Assembly (NCBI GenBank): GCA_026014485.1
Contig: JAOZIE010000023.1
Coordinates: 427,064 to 491,063, forward strand
Direction of reading: 5' to 3'
Source: Candidatus Bathyarchaeota archaeon
GTDB taxonomy: Archaea > Thermoproteota > Bathyarchaeia > Bathyarchaeales > Bathycorpusculaceae
DNA: 64,000 nt
Part shown: piece by piece, positions 8,269 through 17,098 of the stretch
Layout: the number at the start of each line of letters is the position of its first letter
Numbering within the stretch: position 1 is the first letter of the stretch
The notes under the pieces: model-generated
What the model was told of the DNA's origin: nothing
What the model saw: only the letters and a program-made list of their open reading frames with translations
Database searches by the model: none
Program-made: the position numbers and the translations under genes

Positions 8269-8835
8269 TTATGGTGCTTTGAGTTTTGAGAGAAACGTTT
8301 TTTGTAGTTTTGCGATTTTGGGTGCGATGACGGCTTGGCAGTATGGTTCTTTTGGGTGGTTTTTGAAGTAGTCTTTGTGGTAGGTTTCGGCGGGGTAGAA
8401 TGCTTTGAGCGGCTCCACGGCGGTTACTATGGGTTTGCCGTAGGCTTCCTCTGCGGTTAACTCCTCGATTAGCTGCTGGGCTGTGGTTTTCTGTTTCTCT
8501 GAACGGTAGAATATGACGCTACGATACTGTGTACCCACATCTGCGCCTTGCCTGTTTAGCTGGGTGGGGTCATGGTTGCCAAAGAAAATCTCCAGAATCT
8601 CGCGGAAGCTGACGGCGTCGGGGTCAAAGGTTACGTTTGCGACTTCTACGTGTCCCGTTCTGCCTGTGGAGACCTGCTCGTACGACGGGTTTGGCAAGTC
8701 ACCGCCAGCGTAGCCTGGTTCCACTTTTTCGACGCCTCGGATAAGCTGGAAAACAGCTTCGATGCACCAGAAGCAGCCGCCGCCCAAAGTAGCCACTTCG
8801 ATGCGGGAGGCGGTGTTTGTTGTTTTTTCGCTCAT
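8269..8835 (-). CDS. msrA: Peptide methionine-S-sulfoxide reductase MsrA
   Basis: MsrA reduces methionine S-sulfoxide in oxidised proteins and needs a thiol donor. GGGCFWCIEAVF at residues 17-28 is the catalytic GCFWC motif. YAGG, HDPTQLNRQGADVGTQYRS and a C-terminal cysteine (PYCQAV) as likely resolving residue are all present. At 188 residues it is full length. ATG at 8835 has AAGGA about 7 nt upstream, and a strong TATA box (AAGTATAAAAGG on the minus strand) lies near 8900-8911. Its promoter faces the surface-protein operon that starts at 9064. Confidence 0.95.
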   Translation of the reverse strand: MSEKTTNTASRIEVATLGGGCFWCIEAVFQLIRGVEKVEPGYAGGDLPNPSYEQVSTGRTGHVEVANVTFDPDAVSFREILEIFFGNHDPTQLNRQGADVGTQYRSVIFYRSEKQKTTAQQLIEELTAEEAYGKPIVTAVEPLKAFYPAETYHKDYFKNHPKEPYCQAVIAPKIAKLQKTFLSKLKAP

Positions 8836-8952
8836 AGAATTCCTTCTTCAAAACTTGGTTGTTGTTTGGAGAACGCTGTCTTATTCCTATCCGCTTTGAC
8901 CTTTTATACTTGTTGTGTAGCGCTTAAGCCACTCTTTTAGGGTTAAAACGGG

Positions 8953-9018
8953 TTAGTCAAGAAATTTTGACTAAAAATTTAGCCGCTTGCAGCCGTTTAG
9001 TCAAGAAATCCTGACAAA
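8953..9018 (+). promoter_or_regulatory. Tandem palindromic operator pair upstream of surface-protein operon
   Basis: The first site (8953-8974) is a perfect inverted repeat TTAGTCAA-N6-TTGACTAA. The second (8997-9018) keeps the left half TTAGTCAA and a degenerate right half. Their starts are 44 bp apart, and the second ends about 6 bp before a TATA-like TTTATC at 9024-9030. The same motif pair lies upstream of another surface protein at 35416-35471, spaced 34 bp, again about 6 bp before the TATA element. Confidence 0.75.
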
Positions 9019-9063
9019 AACCCATTTATCACTAAAAAATCAGAGTTTTAATGCGGATGGCAA

Positions 9064-11340
9064 ATGGTCAAAAGGCAAGTTGCAATCGTGTGTATTCTGG
9101 CGTTTTTCTTAGTTGGCTCTGGTATGCCCTTAGTGAGTCAGGTCAATGCAAATTTTGTGGAGCCCCCACCTGAACCTGGAACCGTTGGAACCATCTACAT
9201 TACACCTGACGGCAAAATAGAGCCGTCAAATGCGTCTGTAATCCGCAACGGCGACATCTACACTTTAACGGGTAACATCGGGAATTTTAGTATTGAAGTG
9301 CAGCGCAATAACGTTGTAATCGACGGCGCTGGTTTCACTTTGCTGCGAGACAGCATTTGGGCACCCAACACGGGTATAGTTCTGAATGGCAGAATCAACG
9401 TAACCGTCCAAAACTTAGTGATTAACAATTTCAGAACGGGAATCTATCTTACCAACTCCCGTAACAGCAGTGTAATTTCCAATTCGCTAAACAGCAATCA
9501 ACAGGATATCCAGTTAAATGGCTCCTGCAGCAACATCATAAGCGGCAACAACATGGAAAGCGCCCACTGTGGCATCTTGATATCTGACGGGTCGCTTAAT
9601 AACTCAATTCTAAGCAACACCATAACGGTGGAAGACGAAGGCGGATACGGCATCTCCCTCAGCAGCGGAAACAACACCCTGAGGCAAAACAGGATTCGCA
9701 GCGGCAACGGATTAGGCTTCGACATCAACCTTGAAAGAATAACGGGGCTATCCGACTATGCAAACGACATTGACATGTCAAACACTGTTGACGCCAAGTC
9801 AGTCTGCTACTGGGTCAACCAACAAGACAAAACAGTCCCCTACGGCTGTGGATTTGTTGCGCTCATAAACTGCGCCAACATCAAAGTTGAGAACCTAAAC
9901 CTAACAGGCAACAGGCACGGGCTGCTTTTTGTTTCGACAAACAACACGCAGATAACAGGAAACACCATAGCCCACAACAGCGTAGGCATAGCCGCTTATG
10001 AGTCAACCGAAAATTCCTTCGCAAACAACACCCTATCAGACAACGCATATGGCATTCAGGTGTTTTCTTTCGGCAACAAGTTCACAGGAAACCAGCTGAG
10101 CAACAACGGACTAGATGTTAATTTCGAAAGCGGATTCATAAAAGAATTCGATTACTCCAACACAGCCAACGGCAAGCCCATATGCTTCTGGATTAACCAG
10201 CACAACCGGACCGTACCGACATATATTGGATACGTGGTGCTATTCAACTGCTCCAACATCACAATCGAAAACCTCGACGTGACAGGTCGCGTACAGGGCA
10301 TATTCCTCGTGGCAACCACCAACTCAACAATAACCAACAATGTGATAACAAATAATGATGTGGGCATTTATCTGCTGGACTCCAGCAACAACACCATCTC
10401 AAGAAACGAGCTAACAGGCAACCAAATTGCATTAAACGCCACGCGGTCAAACCAGACCGTTATATTCGGAAATAAGTTCAGTTCTGATGAAGACGGTATT
10501 TACCTCAAAGAATCCAGTTTCAGTCTAATCCAGAATAATTACTTAATCAACAGCAGAAACGCCATTAACCTCGTGAGCTGCTGGTACAGCACAATAACTG
10601 AAAACCGCGCTGAAAACGCTTCTACGCCGCTGGGTATGTTTGATTCAGGTTACAACAACGTGACAAAAAACCACTTTGAAAGCCTAATGATGTTCCCTAT
10701 TAACTGCTACAGCAGCATAGGCATAGGAAACAACCGCTTTGTCCAAAACAACCTTGTGTGTGGAAGCGATCTTTGGTTGGGGTATGTCAGCGAAAAAGCA
10801 ATTTACCATTCAGGCGCTCCATTCAACTGGTGGGACGACGGAGAAAAAGGCAACTACTGGAACGACTACCTGACGAGATATCCGCAGGCCACAGAAAACG
10901 GGAACACGGGAACAGGCACCCGAGGCTACCTTTTGAATTCAGTGAACATAGACCACCACCCACTGTTGGAGCCCATTGAACAGCCCAACCTCGCCGAGGT
11001 AGCCAATCTACATATTACGCTTCCTCCACCAACCCCAATTGACCTCAATGAGTATCCTTCACCAGACGCCACCTCTACGCCCTCTGAAACACCAAACACA
11101 ACCGCCACTCCTCAACAGACCCAACAACCCCCCACAAACACACCCAAACCAGAAGGCACTCCCTCGCCAGAAACATCCGAGACACCCGAACCCCAAAACT
11201 CGAATACATCATCGTTGGCTGAATACTTGTATTTAGTGACGGCGTCTGTTGCAGTTTTCTCGATAGCCACTGCCGCTTTTATGCTCAAGAAACGTTCCAG
11301 CAACGAAAACCAACCGAAAACAGCGGGGGAAACAATCTAG
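9064..11340 (+). CDS. Secreted parallel beta-helix (PbH1/NosD-like) surface protein with Thr/Pro stalk and C-terminal anchor
   Basis: A Sec signal peptide (VKRQVAIVCILAFFLVGSG, residues 2-20) is followed by many PbH1 repeats of the form NxISxNxIxxNxxGI, which build a right-handed beta-helix of the NosD/carbohydrate-binding type. A module with a CYWVNQQDKTVP or CFWINQHNRTVP core, ending in a gyV.l.nC.nI..enL strand, occurs twice (about 243-285 and 361-403), so there is an internal duplication. The region 660-720 is a Thr/Pro/Ser stalk, and 722-743 is a membrane helix followed by KKR. Many N-glycosylation sequons are present. The stop is 1 bp before the next start, so the pair is an operon. The operator pair at 8953-9018 probably controls it. 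Ligand unknown. Confidence 0.85.
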   Translation: MVKRQVAIVCILAFFLVGSGMPLVSQVNANFVEPPPEPGTVGTIYITPDGKIEPSNASVIRNGDIYTLTGNIGNFSIEVQRNNVVIDGAGFTLLRDSIWAPNTGIVLNGRINVTVQNLVINNFRTGIYLTNSRNSSVISNSLNSNQQDIQLNGSCSNIISGNNMESAHCGILISDGSLNNSILSNTITVEDEGGYGISLSSGNNTLRQNRIRSGNGLGFDINLERITGLSDYANDIDMSNTVDAKSVCYWVNQQDKTVPYGCGFVALINCANIKVENLNLTGNRHGLLFVSTNNTQITGNTIAHNSVGIAAYESTENSFANNTLSDNAYGIQVFSFGNKFTGNQLSNNGLDVNFESGFIKEFDYSNTANGKPICFWINQHNRTVPTYIGYVVLFNCSNITIENLDVTGRVQGIFLVATTNSTITNNVITNNDVGIYLLDSSNNTISRNELTGNQIALNATRSNQTVIFGNKFSSDEDGIYLKESSFSLIQNNYLINSRNAINLVSCWYSTITENRAENASTPLGMFDSGYNNVTKNHFESLMMFPINCYSSIGIGNNRFVQNNLVCGSDLWLGYVSEKAIYHSGAPFNWWDDGEKGNYWNDYLTRYPQATENGNTGTGTRGYLLNSVNIDHHPLLEPIEQPNLAEVANLHITLPPPTPIDLNEYPSPDATSTPSETPNTTATPQQTQQPPTNTPKPEGTPSPETSETPEPQNSNTSSLAEYLYLVTASVAVFSIATAAFMLKKRSSNENQPKTAGETI

Positions 11341-11341
11341 T

Positions 11342-13165
11342 ATGCGTAAGAAACGATATGCACAAGCGGCTTTTCTTTTTGTTGTTTTTCTTTCTTTAGC
11401 AACCGTGATGCAGCAAGCTGATTTAGCAGCGGCGAATTTTCTGCCGCCTCCTCCCGAACTCCCCCATGCCTACATCAGAAGTGACGGAAGCATAGAACCA
11501 CAGACCCTGCCGATTCAACAGGCAGGAAACGTCTACACCTTAACAGGAAACATTCACAACTACACTTTGGAAATCCAAAAAGCCAACATAATTCTCGATG
11601 GCGCGGGCTACACCCTGCAGGGGAACAGCAGCGGCAAAGGTATATTTTTTAACTGCTCGGGCGGGGTCACCGTCAAAAATTTTGTCATCACAAATTTCCG
11701 CACAGGCATCGATGTCGAGCAATCCTCAGGTAACACCATCACCGCTACCACCATAGCGAGCACGGAGCTTGGGCTCGCACTTAACTACGCCCAAAACAAC
11801 CTCATCAGCAAAAACCAGATAACCGCAAACAGCCAAACAGCCATTCTCCTGTACGCTTGCTGCGACTTCAACCGCATAGAAGAAAACAACATCACCAAAA
11901 ACGGCAACGGAATCTGGTGCGAGTTCCCAGGCAACTATAGCAACACAAATGACGGTAACAGCATAATTGGAAACAACATAACCAGCAACAGCGGCACAGG
12001 CATTATCCTACGGGGATGCGCCTACGACACGATAGAACGCAACAACATTTCACACAACAACTGCGGCATCCGCCTCAGCGGCACAGCCTGCACCAACAAC
12101 ACCATAGCAGGAAACCAACTGGTGGGCAACACCGAAAGCAACATCAACATCAGCGCCGACTCCAAATACGGCACCATCACCCAAAACCACATAGCCAACA
12201 GCGCAATCGGCATCTACATTTTCAACTCAAACAACACTGAAATCTACCTCAACAACTTCGTGGACAACCAAAAACAAGTAGCCAACGGCGAAACAATAGA
12301 GCCCGACGGCGTCCTTGTTGGTTTAGCGACGAATTTCTGGGATAAGAACAATCAGGGAAACTACTGGAGCGACCGTGGCGACGCCAACGGCACGTACGTG
12401 ATAGATGCCTTAAATGTGGATCACTACCCGCTTAGTTCGCCTGCTTCCACCGAGTTGCCCGCAACAGAAAACCCGCTTCTTTTTATGCCTGAGGAATACC
12501 TCAACTACACCATAACCAGCGTCAACGGCACGTTGTGGGCGATAATCGACGGCGTCTACCCTATGCATTTGTCGCCTGAGCCAATCGTGCTGCCCATGGT
12601 TTATCCGATGCCGCCTGAAACCATAAACATTCACATAAAACTCGATGGAGCCGAGTTGCCGTGGGAAAACTACAGCACCATCGACCCCGCCGCGCGGCAC
12701 CCAACCGACATAGGCAACTGGGAAATGATTTACTGCACCGTAAACCCCTCAGCGGCGGATTTTCTGCTGGAAATCCACTACGAGCACCCCCTGCAGGTCA
12801 TAAACGGCTCCTACACGTTCCTCTATGACCTGAACATCAGCCCCTACCTCTCCGCCTTGAGTCCCACCTCAACAGCCTACTTCACGGTGCAGTTGCCGAC
12901 GAACGAGTCAGAGCTAAAACTTTACACCACAGGATACAGCGGCGACTGGAGCCCCAAAAACTACAACAGCACCCTAACAGCGCTGGGCGAAACCGTAACT
13001 TTCAACATCGTATCCGTCTATGATAAACCGCTTAACGGTGATTTAGCCTTTATTCTAAGCGGCATAGTCGTGCCCGAGTTCCCCGCGTGGACTGCGGCGC
13101 TGCTTTTCATGGTCTCCTCGCTGGTTGCAGTTTTCTGCGTTAAAAGAAGTCTCAGAAGACCCTGA
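11342..13165 (+). CDS. Secreted beta-helix surface protein with PEF-type C-terminal sorting signal
   Basis: This protein of 607 residues is paralogous to its upstream neighbour. It has a signal peptide (7-30), the shared start of the mature domain (IRSDGSIEPQTLPIQQAGNV), and PbH1 repeats to about residue 330. A C-terminal globular domain (about 380-575) of beta-sandwich appearance follows. The last 32 residues begin VVPEFPAW, followed by a hydrophobic stretch and VKRSLRRP. That is the layout of PEF-CTERM signals processed by archaeosortases, though no sortase gene is in the window. Start ATG is 1 bp after the upstream stop. It probably forms part of the same cell-surface assembly as its neighbour. 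Confidence 0.85.
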   Translation: MRKKRYAQAAFLFVVFLSLATVMQQADLAAANFLPPPPELPHAYIRSDGSIEPQTLPIQQAGNVYTLTGNIHNYTLEIQKANIILDGAGYTLQGNSSGKGIFFNCSGGVTVKNFVITNFRTGIDVEQSSGNTITATTIASTELGLALNYAQNNLISKNQITANSQTAILLYACCDFNRIEENNITKNGNGIWCEFPGNYSNTNDGNSIIGNNITSNSGTGIILRGCAYDTIERNNISHNNCGIRLSGTACTNNTIAGNQLVGNTESNINISADSKYGTITQNHIANSAIGIYIFNSNNTEIYLNNFVDNQKQVANGETIEPDGVLVGLATNFWDKNNQGNYWSDRGDANGTYVIDALNVDHYPLSSPASTELPATENPLLFMPEEYLNYTITSVNGTLWAIIDGVYPMHLSPEPIVLPMVYPMPPETINIHIKLDGAELPWENYSTIDPAARHPTDIGNWEMIYCTVNPSAADFLLEIHYEHPLQVINGSYTFLYDLNISPYLSALSPTSTAYFTVQLPTNESELKLYTTGYSGDWSPKNYNSTLTALGETVTFNIVSVYDKPLNGDLAFILSGIVVPEFPAWTAALLFMVSSLVAVFCVKRSLRRP

Positions 13166-13348
13166 CGGAACCTGAAACGCCACGGAAAAAATTAAATATC
13201 AAATGTCTGGATACAGAGAGGCGGGAGAAAGGAGAAAAGATTCTTTAACTTTAAACGGGTTTTCAGCCTTTATGTTGTTGGTCTGAACGTAGAGGGTTTA
13301 TGCTCTTTTTCTTTAGAGAACAATATGTTGCGGCTTTAGTGTTCCCGT

Positions 13349-13435
13349 CTACTTTGCGGGGTCGATTTCAACCCATTTTGTGGGGCGTTTTCGGTAGGTG
13401 GGAACCTCGTACTCAAACAGAGGCGTCTTTTTCAT
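13349..13435 (-). CDS. Possible 28-residue basic micro-protein
   Basis: This short frame starts MKKTPLFEYEVPTYRKRP and ends with a TAG stop. It lies in an otherwise empty 408-bp gap (13166-13573). A TATA-like TCTATATTG lies on the same strand near 13490, about 55 bp upstream. The composition looks protein-like (balanced charged and aromatic residues), but the ribosome binding site is weak and there is no homologue I recognise. The rest of the gap holds only promoter-like A/T-rich sequence (TATATAGG near 13505-13512) for the downstream radical SAM gene. Confidence 0.35.
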   Translation of the reverse strand: MKKTPLFEYEVPTYRKRPTKWVEIDPAK

Positions 13436-13573
13436 TACTTTCTCGCTTCATCCAGTAAGAGGCGTTGATGAGTTAAAGGGTTTGTCAATATAGAATCTAT
13501 AGAGTATATAGGAAAAACGCCTTTTAACCCCCGCCGCCCTCCTTAACCCAAACAACCACAGGAAGAAAACAGC

Positions 13574-14200
13574 GTGGCACTCCAGAAACCCGCAGTCGCC
13601 TACTGGTTAGACAACAGCCTATACCTCAACATAACCAACCAGTGCTCAAACAACTGCTGGTTCTGCTTTCGCAACTACAAGCAAGGCGTGGGCGGCTTCA
13701 ACCTTAAACACACACAGGAACCCAACTTTGCAGAAGTGGTTGCCGAACTGGAAAAAACCCTGCCTAACAGGCGCTGGAGCGAAGTGGTTTTCTGCGGGTT
13801 TGGCGAACCCACCGCAAGGCTTGACTTGTTGCTTGATGTGGCAAAATGGATTAAAGCTCATTACCCAACGATTCCGATTCGGCTAGACACAAACGGCCAC
13901 GGCAACGTGCTCAACAAAGGCAGAAACGTAGCCCAAGAACTTCATGCTGCAGGCGTAAGCAGAGTCAGCGTCAGCCTAAACGGCCACAACGAAGAAACCT
14001 ACCGCGACAACTGCCGACCCAACTTCAACGGCGCCTACACAGCGATTCTAGATTTCGTTTTGGCAGCCAAGGCGGCAGGGCTCGAAGTGGAGGTTTCAGC
14101 GGTCAGGATGCCCGAAGTCGACATCCAAAAAGTTAAGGCAGTCGCCGACGGACTGGGCGTACCCTTCCGCATCAGAGACTATATCCCATGCTTCTGGTAA
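13574..14200 (+). CDS. Radical SAM protein of the TatD-linked type
   Basis: CSNNCWFCFRN near residues 24-34 carries the CxxxCxxC iron-sulfur ligands in the unusual NNCWFCFR context typical of radical SAM proteins found fused or next to TatD nucleases (TIGR04038-like). VVFCGFGEPTARLD (about 73-86) is the SAM-binding motif, and LDTNGHGN and VSVSLNGHNEETY follow as expected. At 208 residues it is a compact single-domain enzyme without an extra cluster region. Start GTG at 13574 follows a TATA box at about 13505-13512. No TatD gene is in the window. Substrate unknown. Confidence 0.8.
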   Translation: MALQKPAVAYWLDNSLYLNITNQCSNNCWFCFRNYKQGVGGFNLKHTQEPNFAEVVAELEKTLPNRRWSEVVFCGFGEPTARLDLLLDVAKWIKAHYPTIPIRLDTNGHGNVLNKGRNVAQELHAAGVSRVSVSLNGHNEETYRDNCRPNFNGAYTAILDFVLAAKAAGLEVEVSAVRMPEVDIQKVKAVADGLGVPFRIRDYIPCFW

Positions 14201-14448
14201 CCCCGCAATCCACACGCACCTGCTTTCCACGGCTCAAAAACGGCTGAAACCTTTGCTGTTGTTTCGTTGTCGTAGCCACAAACGGTTATTAGGTTTTCTG
14301 AGTTTACCAGTTTTGAGTAACCTTTGTCCTGAAGCCACCAACCAAGCAGTTCGGCGGGCAGAGGATCTAACTGAAGGAAAGTGCAGCCTCCCGCGGTTTT
14401 TTCCTCATGAACGTCAGTTAGCTAACCTTTTCCCGCCACCTTATTCAT
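14179..14448 (-). pseudogene. Coding-like frame without a usable start: interrupted or frameshifted small gene
   Basis: Downstream of the thymidylate synthase gene, one minus-strand frame reads like a real protein (TAGGCTFLQLDPLPAELLGW followed by about 55 more residues) with codon choice like its neighbours. No ATG, GTG or TTG can start it. An upstream ATG at 14448 in the same frame is separated from it by a single TAG (14422-14424). Another ATG at 14408 would join it if the A6 run (T6 on +, 14397-14402) had seven bases. The last seven codons overlap the 3' end of the convergent radical SAM gene. It may be a decayed gene, a sequencing error in a homopolymer, slippage, or recoding. No family recognised. 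Confidence 0.5.
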
Positions 14449-14473
14449 CAAGAAAGCCTGTGTAGGTACAAGG

Positions 14474-15211
14474 TTATTTTTGCTGTTCTTCTTTCAAATT
14501 ATCCCGCATTTGCTGTGCCATTCTTGCCGATTCGCGCGGGGTTTTGGGTGATAGAAGCTCCTCCACAAGCTTGTACTGACGCTGGTAGATGTGGCAGTTT
14601 TTGCTGTGGAAAATCAGCTTGCCCGTTTCTAAGTTGAGGTCGCCGTGGCTGTTGATTTCCTTCACGAACGCCTCATTAAACAGCTGTAGCCCCGCGATGT
14701 TGGCTGGTAGTCCTGCGTAGGCGTCCCAGCTGCGGAAGTAGCAGGTGAGGTGCATTTTGCCGTTGAGGATTTCGGTGTCTATGAGGCTTAGGCAGGGCGG
14801 CTCCGATTTTCTGTGGTGCTCATCAAACTTCTTTATGTCCTCGGGCAGCCTGATGACCATGGTGACTTGCCTGTCCCGCTGCTCTTCTAAGTACCGCTCC
14901 ACGGCTTCCTCAATCTGGTTAACAGGGTGATTAAGGCGGCTACCATACGTGTAGGTTTCATCCTGCTTTTCGCCGCACCAAAGGTATTCCAGAGCGTACC
15001 CTTGTACATACTTCACGTCGCAGGGTGCCTTATCGCTGACCAACGGGCGGTTCTCAGGATGCGCAATCTCGATGGACAAGTTCAGCTTCTTGGTTTCAGT
15101 TTCTTCGGAGCCGAAGCCCACTTTGAAAACGTCGCCTTCGCGCCAGATGCTGCTTAAAGCCTGAAACCACGCGCTTGGGCAGTCAAACGCGGAAATCTTT
15201 ACATGCTTCAT
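14474..15211 (-). CDS. thyA: Archaeal-type thymidylate synthase (ThyA family)
   Basis: Makes dTMP from dUMP with methylenetetrahydrofolate or an archaeal folate analogue. PPCLSL (C140) carries the catalytic cysteine. FRSWDAYAGLPANIAGLQLFNE (from 159) matches the R-S-D...LP.NI segment that binds dUMP phosphate, and GKLIFHSKNCHIY contains the HIY motif contacting the nucleotide. At 245 residues it has the length of the short archaeal ThyA branch rather than bacterial ThyA. The N-terminal 100 residues are divergent, as in that branch. The coding-like remnant at 14179-14448 lies 25 bp downstream. Confidence 0.82.
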   Translation of the reverse strand: MKHVKISAFDCPSAWFQALSSIWREGDVFKVGFGSEETETKKLNLSIEIAHPENRPLVSDKAPCDVKYVQGYALEYLWCGEKQDETYTYGSRLNHPVNQIEEAVERYLEEQRDRQVTMVIRLPEDIKKFDEHHRKSEPPCLSLIDTEILNGKMHLTCYFRSWDAYAGLPANIAGLQLFNEAFVKEINSHGDLNLETGKLIFHSKNCHIYQRQYKLVEELLSPKTPRESARMAQQMRDNLKEEQQK

Positions 15212-15332
15212 GCGTTTCCCCTCAGAACTTCTCTAACAGAAACTACCTTGGAAGCTCAGAGATATAAAACTGGTGCAAAACAGCCAAAGAAGCTAAAACA
15301 AAAATAAATAAAGAAAAAGAAAGTTGGGGCTT

Positions 15333-17012
15333 TTAGTAGGGCATTCCACCCATACCAGGCATGCCGCCCATGCCACCCATACCGCCCATTCCGCCCATGC
15401 CTCCTGGGGGCATTGGTGGTGCGCCGCCTGTGCCTTTGATGCTGATGAGGTCGTCGATTTTCAGTATCATGTTTGTGGCTTCAGTGGCTGACTTGATGAC
15501 TTGCTGCTTTACGCGTAGGGGTTCCAGAATCAGCAGACCGCACATGTCCACGATTTTTCCTGTGGTTACGTCGATGCCGAAGGTTTTGCCTTCTGCCGCT
15601 TCATGTTTCGCGCGTAGCGCTACCATGATGTCGATGGGGTCTAAGCCTGCGTTTTCTGCCAGCGTCAACGGGATTGCTTCTACTGCTTCAGCGAAGGCTT
15701 CAACAGCTAGCTGCTCTCTTCCGCCGACTTTAACGGCGAATGCGCGTAGGTTCTTGGCGAGTTCTGCTTCGGGTGCGCCGCCGCCAGCGACGATTTTGCC
15801 GTCTTCCACAACGTTGCGTATAACGCACAGTGCGTCATGGAGGCTGCGTTCGGCTTCGTCTACGACGTGGTCACTGCCGCCTCGGATGACTACGGTTACG
15901 GCTTTGGGGTTCTTGCAGTCGCGTATGTAGATGAGTTTGTCATCGCCGATTTTGACCTCTTCCACCTTCTTGGCTTTACCCAAGGCGTCGGCGTGTAGGT
16001 CTTTGATGTTGGAGAGGATTTTGCCGCCTGTGGCGCGTGCAAGTTTCTCCATGTCGCTGCTGCTCACGCTTTTCACTGTTAATATGCCTGCTCGACCAAG
16101 GAAGTGCAGAGCCATGTCGTCTATGCCTTTCTCGCAGAAAAGCACGTTTGCTCCAGCTTTGACGATGGTGTCGCTCATGCCTTTAAGCATGCGTTCTTCC
16201 TCGTCCAAGAAAGACTTCATCTGGTCGGGGCTTTCGATGTTGATTTTGGCGTCGAACTCGGTTTTCTCGATTTCAAGTTTAGCGTTGAGGAGTGCGATTT
16301 TTGCGTTGTCAACCAGCTTGGGCATCTGGGGGTTTGCAACCTGTTTGTCGATGACCATGCCCTTGACGAGCTCGGTTTCTTCTAGGCTTTTGCCGTGTTT
16401 CTTGACGATTTTAATGAGGTCTATGTCGGCTTTTGTTTTGCCGTCGGTTTCCTCCGCGACCTGCTTCACGGCGTCCACAGCCATCTTGGCAAAAAGCTCT
16501 TTGGCGTTGGAGATGCCCTTGCTTGACAGAGAAGTAATTGCTACATCCCGCAGGGTTTTCTCGTCGGACAACTTCACGGGGAAAGCTACCTTGTCCAGAA
16601 TTTCCTGTGCTTTCTCGCTGGCTTTCTTGAATCCTTCAATGATAACGGTTGGATGCACGTTCTTATCCAGAAGGGTTTCTGCTTTAGCGAGCAATTCACC
16701 TGCTAAAACCACGGCGGTTGTTGTTCCATCACCGACTTCGTTGTCCTGCGCCTTGGCAACCTCTACAAGCATCTTAGCCGCTGGATGCTGAACATCAAGC
16801 TCTTTCATAATGGTCGCGCCGTCGTTCGTGATGGCGACATCTCCAAAGCTAGTCACCAGCATCTTATCCATGCCGCATGGACCCAAAGTGCTCTTCACGG
16901 TTTCAGCCACGATTTTTGCAGCCATTATGTTGTTTTTCTGTGCTTCGCGACCGGTTGACCTACCGGTGCCTTCTTTTAATACAAGAACTGGAACTGTTCC
17001 ACCTTGAGACAT
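15333..17012 (-). CDS. thsA: Thermosome subunit (group II chaperonin)
   Basis: ATP-dependent folding chamber subunit. Near the N-terminus it has [13 protein letters not shown] and [12 protein letters not shown], then [15 protein letters not shown] (nucleotide binding). [22 protein letters not shown] and the [13 protein letters not shown] segment identify group II chaperonins. The C-terminus is a Gly-Gly-Met tail (about 17 residues), which projects into the central cavity. The frame extends 4 codons upstream to a GTG at 17024, but GGTGA lies about 7 nt before ATG 17012, and [10 protein letters not shown] is the usual N-terminus, so I chose 17012. It stands alone with its own promoter. No second subunit gene is in the window. 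Confidence 0.96.
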   Translation of the reverse strand: MSQGGTVPVLVLKEGTGRSTGREAQKNNIMAAKIVAETVKSTLGPCGMDKMLVTSFGDVAITNDGATIMKELDVQHPAAKMLVEVAKAQDNEVGDGTTTAVVLAGELLAKAETLLDKNVHPTVIIEGFKKASEKAQEILDKVAFPVKLSDEKTLRDVAITSLSSKGISNAKELFAKMAVDAVKQVAEETDGKTKADIDLIKIVKKHGKSLEETELVKGMVIDKQVANPQMPKLVDNAKIALLNAKLEIEKTEFDAKINIESPDQMKSFLDEEERMLKGMSDTIVKAGANVLFCEKGIDDMALHFLGRAGILTVKSVSSSDMEKLARATGGKILSNIKDLHADALGKAKKVEEVKIGDDKLIYIRDCKNPKAVTVVIRGGSDHVVDEAERSLHDALCVIRNVVEDGKIVAGGGAPEAELAKNLRAFAVKVGGREQLAVEAFAEAVEAIPLTLAENAGLDPIDIMVALRAKHEAAEGKTFGIDVTTGKIVDMCGLLILEPLRVKQQVIKSATEATNMILKIDDLISIKGTGGAPPMPPGGMGGMGGMGGMGGMPGMGGMPY

Positions 17013-17098
17013 ATCATTTTTCACCAGTTTTACCTTTCTTACAATTGTTAAATGCTAAACGGAACAATAAGCCCTCAGAATATAAATTTTTCCACGCT

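Noticed and set aside
15361..16791. Long plus-strand open frames opposite the thermosome gene
   Set aside because: Antisense of a high-confidence chaperonin gene; the composition is the complement of its codons.
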